Below, piece after piece: positions 48,154 to 61,073 of a stretch of DNA of 64,000 nucleotides (positions are counted from its first letter, which is position 1; each line of letters begins with the position of its first letter). The translations under genes and the position numbers were made by a program. The DNA is from Arenicola marina. Taxonomy: Eukaryota; Annelida; Polychaeta; Arenicolidae. The DNA is taken from positions 6,702,318 through 6,766,317 of the forward strand of contig OZ025265.1 in assembly GCA_964019135.1 (NCBI GenBank). The letters are read 5' to 3'. The notes below the pieces were generated by a model. It was not told where the DNA came from and did not search any database. It saw nothing but the letters and a program-made list of their open reading frames with translations.

Positions 48154-49021
48154 TACAAACCTTGATACGTAGTAATTACCGTATTACTTTCAGAAGTGGT
48201 ATGTTAGGCGTGTACGTGAACCCCGAGGAAGGACAACATGAAGCTGATCGTCCTCACTGATACTCGCAGCTTGGGGGACATGTCGTAAGTCTGATATAAT
48301 ACAACTGTGTCTAGCTGTTTCCCCCAAGACCCAATGCAATGGTGGGCGAGGGCTCTAATTTGATCAATCGAGGCAAAATTCTCTGAAAACGCTTAGCAAG
48401 TGCCAGGCGGGATAAAGTGAGCGAATTCAGAGACTGCTATAACGGATCGCGGTAAATAGGCAAAGGGTCGGGATGCCATTCGCGTAGATCGGAAAATGCC
48501 GTCCCCCCCTCAACCCCGCCCCCCTTCCCCTAAATACCAAGTAAGTTCGACTAACAACGACGACATGGCCCCAACAGTCTGACCAGCAGTGATGAACGTA
48601 AGGACATAGTGACGTCCACTGTGCTGTATACAGATAAAAGCCGCCACTTTGATCCCTTCACATCAATGCGTTATGATTGGCTACATGATGCCCCACCTAT
48701 TGGGCGGCTATCCGAGTCGCCCTCTCTTGGGGCAGTTTTCTTGATGCAAGAGAGACTCGCGAAACGGGGTGGCAAATATTTTGGATGGTTCTCATTGAAA
48801 TCTTCTGCTTTTGTTCTTAGTTTTCCGATTTGATGATATTTAATGTTCTAAAAATGAAAAAGTTTCCTCTACAATTATAATTTATCAAAAAATATGAAGT
48901 TAAGAGTGATCGCAATTAGGCACGTTTTTTCCAGTCCACCGAATTTCGATCACAGTTGATGGTAATTTCTATGAGCGCAATCCACCCATAAGAGTGAGAT
49001 AAATAGGCATAGGCCAAGGTT
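48154..49021. other. Unique interval, no confident gene
   Basis: Contains a C-rich tract (48,502-48,535), a minus-strand CTCF-like motif and short unrecognised ORFs. Confidence 0.5.
48716..48730 (-). promoter_or_regulatory. CTCF-like motif (12 of 15), minus strand
   Basis: Read on the minus strand, CCAAGAGAGGGCGAC matches CCASYAGRKGGCRSY at 12 of 15 positions. It lies 0.8 kb right of the 38-bp satellite and faces the plus-strand site at 29,381. Confidence 0.3.
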
Positions 49022-49353
49022 ACCAGGCCTGTCTCTTACTTATCACGGGGTGCCGTTAGAGCCAGGCAGCATTTGTTGTTTTTGCGGTGTTGCAGCGCGT
49101 ATTGGCGCGGCTGGCGCTAATCGAATTAATTTGGCCAGAAAAAGCCCTGACCTTGCAAGTGAAGATAATAAATCAAAGTATTTTCTTTCCGCCAGGTCAG
49201 TAAATTTCATAACGATTCTGGAAAGATACATATTTTGTCGGATAGCTAAAAACTGTACGCCCTATACGCGAAAATCTGCGCTGCAACACCGCGGACAGTA
49301 AATGTTGGCTGGCTCTAACAGCACACATGCTGCTTAGAGGCAGGCCTGGTAAA
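49022..49353. mobile_element. Inverted-repeat element whose right arm founds the 83-bp array
   Basis: The left arm (49,022-49,098) reads ACCAGGCCTGTCTC... GTGCCGTTAGAGCCAGGCAG... GCGGTGTTGCAGCGC. The right arm (49,277-49,353) carries the reverse complement: GCGCTGCAACACCGC at 49,277-49,291 is exact, followed by GGCTCTAACAGCAC and AGGCAGGCCTGGT with a few changes. The spacer is about 178 bp of AT-rich sequence. The layout is that of a small MITE or fold-back element without coding capacity. The right arm is the first copy of the tandem array that follows. Confidence 0.75.
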
Positions 49354-51213
49354 GGCCAAGGTTACAACACCGCACAGACAGTAAATGCTGCCTGGCTCTA
49401 ACGGCACACATGCTGCTTAGAGGCAGGCCTGGTAGAGGCCAAGGTTACAACACCGCACAGACAGTAAATGCTGCCTGGCTCTAACAGCACACATGCTGCT
49501 TAGAGGCAGGCCTGGTAAAGGCCAAGGTTACAACACCGCACAGACAGTAAATGCTGCCTGGCTCTAACGGCACACATGCTGCTTAGAGGCAGGCCTGGTA
49601 GAGGCCAAGGTTACAACACCGCACAGACAGTAAATGCTGCCTGGCTCTAACGGCACACAAGCTGCTTAGAGGCCGGCCTGGTAGAGGCCAAGGTTACAAC
49701 ACCGCACAGACAGTAAATGTTGAATGGCTCTAACGACACACATGCTGCTAAGAGGCAGGCCTGGTAGATCCCAAGATTACAACACCGCACAGACAGTAAA
49801 TGCTGCCTGGCTCTAACGACACACATGCTGCTTAGAGGCAGGCCTGGTAGAGGCCAAGGTTACAACACCGCACAGACAGTAAATGCTGCCTGGCTCTAAC
49901 GGCACACATGCTGCTTAGAGGCAGGCCTGGTAAAGGCCAAGGTTACAACACCGCACAGGCAGTAAATGCTGCCTTGCTCTAACGGCACACATGCTGCTAA
50001 GAGGCAGGCCTGGTAGAACCAAGGTTACAACACCGCACAGACAGTAAATGCTGCCTGGCTCTAACGGCACACATGCTGCTAAGAGGCAGGCCTGGTAAAG
50101 GCCAAGGTTACAACACCGCACAGACAGTAAATGCTGCCTTGCTCTAACGGCACACATGCTGCTAAGAGGCAGGCCTGGTAGAGGCCAAGGTTACAATACC
50201 GCACAGACAGTAAATGCTGCCTGGCTCTAACGGCACACATGCTGCTTAGAGACAGGCCTGGTAAAGGCCAAGGTCACAACACCGCACAGACAGTAAATGT
50301 TGCCTGGCTCTAACGGCACACATGCTGCATAGAGGCAGGCCTGGTAGAGGCCAAGGTTACAACACCGCACAGACAGCAAATGTTGCCTGGCTCTAACGGC
50401 ACACATGCTGCTAAGAGGCAGGCCTGGTAGAGGCCAAGGTTACAACACCGTACAGACAGTAAATGCTGCCTGGCTCTAACGACACACATGCTGCTAAGAG
50501 GCAGGCCTGGTAGAGGCCAAGGTTACAACACCGCACAGACAGTAAATGTTGCCTGGCTCTAACGGCACACATGCTGCTAAGAGGCAGGCCTGGTAGAGGC
50601 CAAGGTTACAACACCGCACAGGCAGTAAATGTTGCCTGTCTCTAACGGCACACATGCTGCTAAGAGGCAGGCCTGGTAGAGGCCAAGGTTACAACACCGC
50701 ACAGACAGTAAATGCTGCCTGGCTCTAACGGCACACATGCTGCTTAGAGGCAGGCCTGGTAGAGGCCAAGGTTACAACACCGCACAGACAGTAAATGTTG
50801 CCTGGCTCTAACGGCACACATGCTGCTTAGAGGCAGGCCTGGTAGAGGCCAAGGTTACAACACCGCACAGACAGTAAATGCTGCCTGGCTCTAACGGCAC
50901 ACATGCTGCTAAGAGGCAGGCCTGGTAGAGGCCAAGTTTACAACACCGCACAGACAGTAAATGTTGCCTGGCTCTAACGGCACACATGCTGCTAAGAGGC
51001 AGGCCTCGTAAAGGCCAAGGTTACAACACCGCACAGACAGTAAATGCTGCCTGGCTCTAACGGCACACATGCTGCTAAGAGGCAGGCCTGGTTGAGGCCA
51101 AGGTTACAACACCGCACAAACAGTAAATGTTGCCTGGCTCTAACCTAACGCCACGGCACACATGCTGCTTAGAGGCAGGCCTGGTAAAAATGCCAAGGTT
51201 ACAGCAACGCTTG
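49277..51213. repeat. 83-bp tandem array, about 23 copies
   Basis: The unit reads AGGCCAAGGTTACAACACCG, CACAGACAGTAAATGCTGCC, TGGCTCTAACGGCACACATG, CTGCTTAGAGGCAGGCCTGG, TAG (83 bp). Variants: TGCTGCC/TGTTGCC, GCTTAGAG/GCTAAGAG, TAGAGG/TAAAGG. Each unit has the dyad GGCCT-ggtag-AGGCC. The first copy (from 49,277) is the most diverged and equals the right arm of the inverted-repeat element. The last copy has a small CTAACCTAACGCCACGG expansion near 51,140. Confidence 0.96.
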
Positions 51214-52435
51214 GAATATAACGTTATAATTTATCACTATGTAGTGATGTTGATGGTGAGGACAACTCAAACTCAAGAATGATATTGATGGTTGATTCGG
51301 TTGTCAGTAAGCCATAATATCAATACTAGTCAGACAGAGGCTATGTATCGACCCAATTTACGTTAAATCTCGATAGACACTATAAACAAACTGTTTACTT
51401 GAAAAGAACAAGTCTTAAGTTATAGCTAGAACCACTGTTCTACACATGAACACTACATAAACATAAACTACATTACTAAATTTAACATTTGGAACTCAAT
51501 CCCAAGATGGCGGACAAAAAACAAATATTGACCACCGGATTAGCGCTGGGTGCTAATTTCATCCGTATATATACAGACTTCCGTACTCCACTCTATGCAC
51601 CAAATAGAAAAGGATACGCACCGCCATTACGACATAGCTACACTAAATCGGAGGAAACTAAGGTGGCGCCTTCTATCCCCAATTATAAACCCTTTGTTGA
51701 ATTAAATACAAATTTCACATATATTTATATTCACATCAATCGTCTATCCGGTCGCACTTTGACACAATTGCAGACCTAACTTGCATACAGTTCAACCAGT
51801 GACGCTCCGATAACTATCATCTCGCCGTTTAACCCAATGCCGGCACATGTCTCCACAATTACATAAAAAATATATATAATACCACCACCAATCCCCAAAA
51901 TAACACCATACACGTTAAGCATGTTGGGTGAAAATCGCTGGGCGTTGAGAACTATTACCCAGTCGGACCCGCATTTTTCACACCGTTTGTATTTGACCCT
52001 AAGGCAATTTATGAGCACGGCGGTTGGGTATAGTATATTTCGGGCGACTCCTATACTTTGCCGTTTCAACGCAAGAAATCCGAAGCCGCAAACTTATATG
52101 GGCTGAAAACGGAACCGGTGAGCGTTACGCCTGCTGTATGGCGTATCATGCTATGAAACACCCAGAACACTTATAAAATCAGCTCATTAAAATATGAACA
52201 ACGGTACATCTACAGTGCAATTTGCGGCACAAAAATTAAAATAAAAGCATCAGCCCGCCTCCAGTGTGACGCGCATTTACAATGCCTTGATGGTACGGGA
52301 TTTTCAAGGCAGGAATAGCGTGAAATTTGCGGGGCCAAGCATATGCCTGCCACCCATTCTCCACGTGACCTACTTTACCTGAGGTCTGAGCAAACACTGA
52401 TGAAGAGCAGTTAAGAATTGCTTTCCCTTCCTGAG
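51214..52435. other. Unique interval, one doubtful ORF
   Basis: AT-rich unique DNA between the 83-bp and 34-bp arrays. It holds the ORF at 51,507 and no other recognisable feature. Confidence 0.5.
51507..51779 (+). CDS. Unassigned 90-residue ORF beginning in a YY1-like motif, doubtful
   Basis: The ATG has a strong context (CCCAAGATGGCGGAC) and opens MADKKQILTTGLALGANFIRIYTDFRTPL..., ending LSGRTLTQLQT. I prefer this ATG to the in-frame TTG at 51,489. AAGATGGCGG is also the YY1 core, a common arrangement around metazoan start codons. I recognise no family; the middle is rich in Pro, Tyr and Lys. It may be a first coding exon, a small gene or chance. It lies in the only unique island between two arrays. 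Confidence 0.25.
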   Translation: MADKKQILTTGLALGANFIRIYTDFRTPLYAPNRKGYAPPLRHSYTKSEETKVAPSIPNYKPFVELNTNFTYIYIHINRLSGRTLTQLQT

Positions 52436-54184
52436 GCCATATCGCCTTAATGCCGTTCTACCACATATTGCCATAGCGCCTTAATGCCGTTCTACCACCC
52501 ATTGCCATATCGCCTTAATGCTGTTCTACCACACATTGCCATAGCGCCTTAATGTCGTTCTACTACATATTGTCACAGCGTATTAATGCCGTTCTATCCC
52601 CTATTGCCATAGCGCCTTATTGCCGTTCTACCACATATTGTCATAGCGCCTTAATGCCGTTCTACCATCCATTGCCGAAGCGCCTTAATGCTGTTCTACC
52701 ACCCCTTGCCATAGCGCCTTATTGCCGTTCTACCACATATTGTCATAGTGCTTTAATGCCGTTCTACCACCTATTGTCATAGCGCCTTAATGCCGTTCTA
52801 TCTCCTATTGCCATAGCGCTTTATTGCCGTTCTACCACATATTGTCATAGGGCCTTAATGCCGTTCTACCACCTATTGTCATAGCGCCTTAATGCCGTTC
52901 TACCATCTATTGCCATAGCGCCTTAATGCCGTTCTACCACCAATTGCCATTGCGCGTTAGTGCCGTTCTATCACCAATTGCCCTAGCGCTTTAATGCTGT
53001 TCTACCACCCATTGCCCTAGCGCCTTAATGCCGTTCTACCACCCATTGCCATAGCGCCTTAATGCTTTTCTACCACCTATTGCCATGGCGCCTTAATGCC
53101 GTTCTAACACCAATTGTCATAGCGCCTTAATGCCGTTCTACCACCCATTGCCATGGCGCCTTAATGCCGTTCAACCATCCATTGCCAAAGCGCCTTAATG
53201 CCGTTCTACCCCCTATTGCCATAGTGCTTTGATGCCGATCTACCACATATTGTCAGAGCGCCTTAATGCTGTTCTACCACCCATTGCCATAGCGCCTTAA
53301 TGCTGTTCTACAACCCATTGCCATAGCGCCTTAATGCTCTTCTACCACATATTGTCATAGCGCCTTAATGCCGTTCTTCCACCTATTGCCATAGCGCCTT
53401 AATGCCGTTCTACCACCTATTGCCTTTGCGCCTTAATGCCATTCTAACACCTATTGTCACAGCGACTTAATGCCATTCTACCACCCATTGCCATAGCGCC
53501 TTAATGCTGTTCTACTACCCATTGCCCTAGCGCTTTAATGCCGTTCTACCCACTATTGCCACAGCGCCTTAATGCTGTTCTACCACTCATTGCCATAGCG
53601 TCATAATGCCGTGCAAACCTCATATTGTCATAGCGACTTAATGCCATTCTACCACCCATTGCCATAGCGCTCTAATGCTGTTCCACCACCCATTGCCATA
53701 GCGCCTTAATGCCGTTCTACCCCATATTGCCCTAGTGCATTAATGCCGATCTACCACATATTGTCGTAGCGCCTTAATGCCGTTCTACCACCCATTGCCA
53801 TAGCGCCTTAATGCTGTTCTACTACCCATTGCCCTAGCGCCTTAATGCCGTTCTACCACTTATTGTCATAGCGTATTAATACCGTTCTACCCCCTATTGC
53901 CATAGCGCTTTAATGCCGATCTACCACATATTGTCATAGCGCCTTAATGCCGTTCTTCCACCTATTATCATAGCGCCTTAATGCCGTTGTACCACCCATT
54001 GCCATAGCGCCTTAATGCTGTTCTACCATTGCCATAGCGCTTTAATGCCGTTCTAACACCTATTGCCATAGCGCCATAATGCCGTTCTATCCTCATATTG
54101 TCATAGCGGCTTAATGCCATTCTACCACCCATTGTCATAGCGCCTTAATGCTGTTTTACCACCTATTGCCAGAGCGCCTTAATG

Positions 54185-54376
54185 CCGTTCTACCACATAT
54201 TGTCATAGCGTATTAATGCCGTTCTACCCCCTATTGCCATAGTGCCTTAATGCCGATCTACGATTGTAGAACGGCATTAAGGCGCTATGACAATATGTGG
54301 TAGATCGGCATTAAGGCACTATGGTAATAGGGGGTAGAACGGCATTAATACCCTATGACAATATGTGGTAGAACGG
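54185..54376. repeat. Fold-back inversion inside the 34-bp array
   Basis: The left arm 54,185-54,261 (CCGTTCTACC... GCCGATCTAC) and right arm 54,300-54,376 (GTAGATCGGC... GGTAGAACGG) are reverse complements over 77 bp with about two mismatches, separated by a 38-nt spacer. Units from about 54,264 to 54,376 run on the opposite strand, after which plus-strand units resume. Confidence 0.92.
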
Positions 54377-57300
54377 CCATTGCCGAAGCGCCTTAATGCC
54401 GTTCTACCACCCATTGGCATAGCGCCTTAATGCTGTTATACCACCCATTGCCATAGCGCCTTAATGCTGTTCTACCACTTGTTGCCATAGCGCCTTAATG
54501 TTGTGCTACCACCCATTGCCATAGCGCCTTAATGTTGTTCTACCACCCATTGCCATAGCACCTTAATGCCGTTTTACCACCCTTTGCCATAGCGCCTTAT
54601 TGCCGTTCTACCACATATTGTCATAGCGTCTTAATGCCGTTCTATCACCAATTGCTCTAGCGCCTTAATGCCGTTTTACCCTATGATGCCATAGTGCCTT
54701 AAAGCCGATCTACCACATATGGTCAAGGCGCCTTAATGCATTTCTACCATCCGTTGTCGAAGCACCAGAATGCTGTTCTACCACCCATTGTCATAGCGCC
54801 TTAAAGCCGTTCTACCAGCCATTGCTATAGGGCCTTAATTCTGTTCTACCACCCATTGCCATAGCGCCTTAATGCCGTTCTACCACATATTGTCATAGCG
54901 TATTACTGCCGTTCTACCCCCTATTGCCATAGTGCCTTAATGCCGATCTACCACATATTGTTATAGCGCCTTAATGCCGTTCTACCACCCATTGCTATAG
55001 TGCCTTAATGCTGTTCTACCACCAATTGCCATAGCGCCTTAATGCCCTTTTACCCCATATTGTCATAGCGTATTATTACCGTTCTACCCTCTATTGCCAT
55101 AGCGCCTTAATGCCGTTCTACCACATATTGCCATAGCGCCTTAATGCCGTTCTACCACCCATTGCCATAGCGCCTTAATGCTGCTCTACCACCTATTGCC
55201 ATAGCGCCTTAATGCTGTTCTACCACCCATTGCCATAGCGTCTTCATGCTATTCTACCACCCATTGCCATAGCGCCTTAATGTCGTTTTACCACCCCTTG
55301 CCATAGCGCCTTATTGCCGTTCTACCACATATTGTGATAGCGCCTTAATGCCGTTCTACCATCCATTGCCATAGTGCCTTATGGCCGTTCTACCACATAT
55401 CGTCATAGCGCCTTAATGCCGTTGTACCATCCATTACCATAGCGCCTTATTGCCGTGCTACGACATGTTGTCATAGCGCCTTAATGCCGTTCTACCACCC
55501 ATTGCCATAGCGCCTTAATGCTGTTGTACCACCCATTGCCATAGCGCCTTAATGCCTTTCTACCACCCATTGCCACAACGCCTTAATGCTGTTCTACCAC
55601 CCATTGCCGCAGCGCCTTAATGCCGTTCTACCACCTATTGCCATCGGGCCTTAATGCTGTTCTACCACCCATTGCCATAGCACCTAAATGCTATTCTACC
55701 ACCCATTGCCATAGCGCCTTAATGCCGTTTTACCACCCCTTGCCATGGTGCCTTATTGCCTTTCTACCACCCATTGCCATAGCGCCTTAATGCTGTTCTA
55801 CTACCCATTGCCCTAGCGTCTTAATGCCGTTCTACCACATATTGTCATAGCGTATTAATACCGTTCTACCCCCTATTGCCATAGCGCCTTAATGCCGATC
55901 TACCACATATTGTCATAGCGCCTTAATGCCGTTCTTCCACCCATTGCCATAGCGCCTTAATGCTGTTCTACCACTCATTGCCATAGCGCTTTAATGCCGT
56001 TCTAACACCTATTGCCATAGCGCCATATTGCCGTTCTATCCTCATATTGTCATAGCGGCTTAATGCCATTCTACCACCCATTGTCATAGCGCCTTAATGC
56101 TGTTTTACCACCCATTGCCAGAGCGTCTTAATGCCGTTCAACCACATATTGTCATAGCGTCTTAATGCCGTTCTATCACCAATTGCTCTAGCGCCTTAAT
56201 GCCGTTTTACCACCCATTGCCATAGCGCCTTAATGCCGTTCTACCAGCCATTGTCGAGGCGCCTTAATGCCCTTCTACCACATGTTGTCATAGCGTATTA
56301 ATACCGTTCTACCCTCTATTTCCATAGCGTCTTAATGCTGTTTTACCACCCATTGCCATAGCGCCTTAATGCCGTTCTACCACATATTGTCATAGCGTAT
56401 AATTACCGTTCTACCTTCTATTGCCATAGCGCCTTAATGCCGTTCTACCCTCTATTGCCATCGTGCCTTAATGCCGTTCTACGACATATTGCCATAGCGC
56501 GTTAATGCCGTTCTACCACCCATTGCCATAGCGCCTTAATGCTGTTCTACCACCCATTGCCATAGCGCCTTAATGCCGTCCTTTCACCAATTGATATAGC
56601 ACCTTAATGCCGTTCTACCACCCATTGCCATAGCACCTTAATGCTTTTCTATCATCTATTGACGAATCGCCTTAATGCCGTTCTACGACCCATTGCCATG
56701 GCGCCTTAATGCTGTTCCACCACCCATTGCCATAGCGCCTCAATGCTGTTCTACCACCCATTGCCATAGCGCCTTAATGCCGTTCTACCACATATTGTCA
56801 TAGCGTGTTAATGCCGTTCTATCGCCTATTGCCATCGCGCCTTATTGCCGTTCTACCACATATTGTCATAGCGCCTTAATGCCGTTCTACCATCCATTGC
56901 CGAGGCGCCTTAATGCTTTTCTACCACCCATTGCCATAGCGCCTCAATGCTGTTCTACCACCCATTGCCATAGCGCCTTAATGCTGTTCTACCACCCTTT
57001 GCTATAGCGCCTTAATGTTGTTCTACCACCCATTGCCATAGCGCCTTAATGCCGTTTTACCACCCCTTGCCATAGCGCCTTATTGCCGTTCTACCACATA
57101 TTGTCCTAGCGTCTTAATGCCGTTCTACCACCCATTGTCATAGCGCCTTAATGCCGTTCTACCATCCATTGCCGAAGCGCCTTAATGCTGTTCTACAAAC
57201 CATTGCCATAGCGCCTTAATGCGGTTCTACCACCCATTGCCATAGCGCCTTAATGCTGTTCTACCACCCTTTGCCATAGCGCCTTAATGTTGGTCTACCA

Positions 57301-58455
57301 CCAATTGCCATAGCGCCTTAATGCCGTTCTACCACCCATTGTCACAGCGCCCTAGTGCCGTTCTACCACCAATTGCCATAGCGCGTTAATGCCGTTCTAT
57401 CACCAGTTGCCCTAGTGCTTTAATGCTGTTCTACCACCCATTGCCATAGCGCCTTAATGCCGGTCTACCACCCATTGCCATAGCACCTTAATGCTTTTCT
57501 ACCACCCATTGCCTTGGCGCCTTAATGCCGTTCTAACGCCCATTGTCATAGCGCCTTAATGCCGGTCTACCACCCATTGCCATGGCGCCTTAATGCCGTT
57601 CAACCACCCATTGCCATAGCGCTTTAATGCTGTTCTACCACCCATTGCCATAGTGCCTTAATGCCGTTCTTCCACCTATTGCCATAGCGCCTTAATGCCG
57701 TTCTACCACCCATTGTCATAGCGCCTTAATGCTGTTCTACCACCCATTGCCATAGCGCCTTACGGCCTTTCTAACACCTATTGCCATAGCGCCATAATGC
57801 CGTTCAAACCTCATATTGTCATAGCAACTTAATGCCATTCTACCACCCATTGCCATAGCGCCTTAATGCTGTTTTACCACCCATTACCATAGCGCCTTAA
57901 TGCCGTTCTACCACATATTGTCATACCATATTAATGCCGTTCTCCCCCCTATTTCCATAGTGCCTCAATGCCGATCTACCACATATTGTCATAGCGCCTT
58001 AATGCCGTTCTACCACCCATTGCCATATCGCCATAATGCTGTTCTAGTACCCATTGCCCTAGCGCCTTAATGCCGTTCTACCATATATTGTCATAGCGTA
58101 TTAATACCGTTCTACCCCCTATTGTCATAGCGCCTTAATGCCGATCTACCACATATTGTCATGGCGCCGTAATGCAGTTCTGCCACCTATTGCCATAGCG
58201 CCTTAATGCCGTTCTACCACCCATTGCCATAACGCCTTAATGCTATTCTACCACCCATTGCCATAGCGCCTTAATGCCGTTTTACCACCCTTCGCCATAG
58301 CGCCTTATTGCCGTGCTACCACATATTGTCATAGCGCCTTAATGCCGTTCTACCAGCCATTGCCATAGCGCCTTAATGCCGTCCTTTCACCAATTGCTAT
58401 AGCGCTTTAATGCCGTTCCACGACATGTTTTCCTAGCGACTTAATGCCGTTCTAC

Positions 58456-59727
58456 CTTCTATTGCCATAGCGCCTTAATGCCGTTCTACCACCCATTGCC
58501 AAAGCGCTTTAATGCCGTTGTACCACCCATTGCCATAGCGCCTTAATGCCCTTCTAACACCTATTGCCATAGCGCCATAATGCCGTTCAAACCTCATATT
58601 GTCATAGCGACTTAATGGCATTCTACCGCCCATTGCCATAGCGCCTTAATGCTGTTTTACCACCCATTGCCATAGCGCCTTAATGCCGTTCTACCACATA
58701 TTCTCATACCATATTAATGCCGTGCTACCTCTTATGGCCATAGCGCCACAATGCCGTTCGAACCTCATATTGTCATAGCGACTTCATGCCATTCTACCAC
58801 CCATTGCCATAGCGCCTTAATGATGCTTTACCACCCATTGCCATATCGCCTTAATGCTGTTCTACCACCCATTGCCATAGCGCCTTAATGCTGTTCCACC
58901 ACCCATTGCCATACCGCCTTAATACCCTTCTAACACCTATTGCCATAGCGCCATAATGCCGTTCAAACCCCATATTGTCATAGCGTATTGATACCGTTCT
59001 ACCCTCTATTGATATAACGCCTTAATGCCGTTTTACCACTCATTGCCATATCGCCTTAATGCTGTTCTACCACCCATTGCCATAGCGCCTTAATGCCGTT
59101 CTACCACATATTGTCATAGCGTATTAATGCCGTTCTATCCCCTATTGCCATAGCACATTATTGCCGTTCTACCACATATTGTCATAGCGCCTTAAAGCCG
59201 TTCTACCATCCATTGCCGAAGCGCCTTAATGCTATTCTACCATCGTTTTACCACCCCTTGCCATAGCGCCTTATTGCCGTTCTACCACATATTGCCATAG
59301 CTCCTTTATGCCGTTCTACCACCCATTGCCATGGAGCCTTAATGCCGTTGTACCGCCCCTTGCCATGGCGCCTTATTGCCGTTGTACCACATGTTGTCAT
59401 AGCGCCTAAATTCCGCTCCACCACCCATTGTCATAGCGCCTTAATGCCGTTTTATCACCAATTGCTATAGCGCCTTAATGCTGTTCTACCGCATGTTGTC
59501 ATAGCGACTTAATGCCGTTCTACCACCTATTGCCATAGCGCCTTAATACCGTTGTACCACATAGTGTCATAGCGCCCTAATGCCGTTCTACCACCAATTG
59601 CCCTAGCGCTTTAATGCTGTTGTACCACCCATTGCCATAGCCTCTTGATGCCGTTCTAACACGTGTTGCCATAGCGCCTTAATGGCATTCTACCACACAT
59701 TGTCATAGCGTATTAATGCCGTTCTAC
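58456..59727. repeat. 1,272-bp higher-order repeat in the 34-bp array, copy A
   Basis: Diagnostic variants (CCAAAGCGCTTT at 58,499, ATTCTCATACCATATT near 58,700, GCTCCTTTATGCC near 59,298, CATAGCCTCTTGATGCC near 59,637) all recur in the next copy. Confidence 0.82.
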
Positions 59728-61073
59728 CCCCTATTGCCATAGCGCCTTAATGCCGTTCTACCACCCATTGCCAAAGCGCTTTAATGCCGTTGTACCACCC
59801 ATTGCCATAGCGCCTTAATGCCCTTCTAACACCTATTGCCATAGCGCCATAATGCCGTTCAAACCTCATATTGTCATAGCGACTTAATGGCATTCTACCG
59901 CCCATTGCCATAGCGCCTTAATGCTGTTTTACCACCCATTGCCATAGCGCCTTTGCCGTTCTACCACATATTCTCATACCATATTAATGCCGTGCTACCT
60001 CTTATGGCCATAGCGCCACAATGCCGTTCAAACCTCATATTGTCATAGCGACTTCATGCCATTCTACCACCCATTGCCATAGCGCCTTAATGATGCTTTA
60101 CCACCCATTGCCATATCGCCTTAATGCTGTTCTACCACCCATTGCCATAGCGCCTTAATGCTGTTCCACCACCCATTGCCATACCGCCTTAATACCCTTC
60201 TAACACCTATTGCCATAGCGCCATAATGCCGTTCAAACCTCATATTGTCATAGCGTATTGATACCGTTCTACCCTCTATTGATATAACGCCTTAATGCCG
60301 TTCTACCACATATTGCCATTGCGCCTTAACGCCGTTCTAGCACCCATCGCCATAGCGCCTTAATGCCGTTTTACCACTCATTGCCATATCGCCTTAATGC
60401 TGTTCTACCACCCATTGCCATAGCGCCTTAATGCCGTTCTACCACATATTGTCATAGCGTATTAATGCCGTTCTATCCCCTATTGCCATAGCGTATTATT
60501 GCCGTTCTACCACATATTGTCATAGCGCCTTAATGCCGTTCTACCATCCATTGCCGAAGCGCCTTAATGCTGTTCTACCACCGTTTTACCACCCCTTGCC
60601 ATAGCGCCTTATTGCCGTTCTACCACATATTGCCATAGCTCCTTTATGCCGTTCTACCACCCATTGCCATGGAGCCTTAATGCCGTTGTACCGCCCCTTG
60701 CCATGGCGCCTTATTGCCGTTGTACCACATGTTGTCATAGCGCCTAAATTCCGCTCCACCACCCATTGTCATAGCGCCTTAATGCCGTTCTATCACCAAT
60801 TGCTATAGCGCCTTATAGCTGTTCTACCGCATGTTGTCAAAGCGACTTAATGCCGTTCTACCACCTATTGCCATAGCGCCTTAATACCGTTGTACCACAT
60901 AGTGTCATAGCGCCCTAATGCCATTCTACCACCAATTTTCCAAGCGCTTTAATGCTGTTGTACCACCCATTGCCATAGCCTCTTGATGCCGTTCTAACAC
61001 GTGTTGCCATAGCGCCCTAATGGCATTCTACCACACATTGTCATAGCGTATTAATGCCGTTCTACCCCCTATT
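59728..61073. repeat. Higher-order repeat in the 34-bp array, copy B (+68, -2 bp)
   Basis: Follows copy A head to tail. It lacks 2 bp near 59,952 and carries an extra two-unit (68-bp) block near 60,300-60,367 that is absent from A. Related but less complete copies of the same pattern follow at about 61,405-62,370 and 62,940-64,000. Confidence 0.8.

Noticed and set aside
49043-49301. Overlapping ORFs on both strands (62 and 83 codons)
   Set aside because: Both lie inside the inverted-repeat element and include its arms; their mirrored nature is explained by the inverted repeat.
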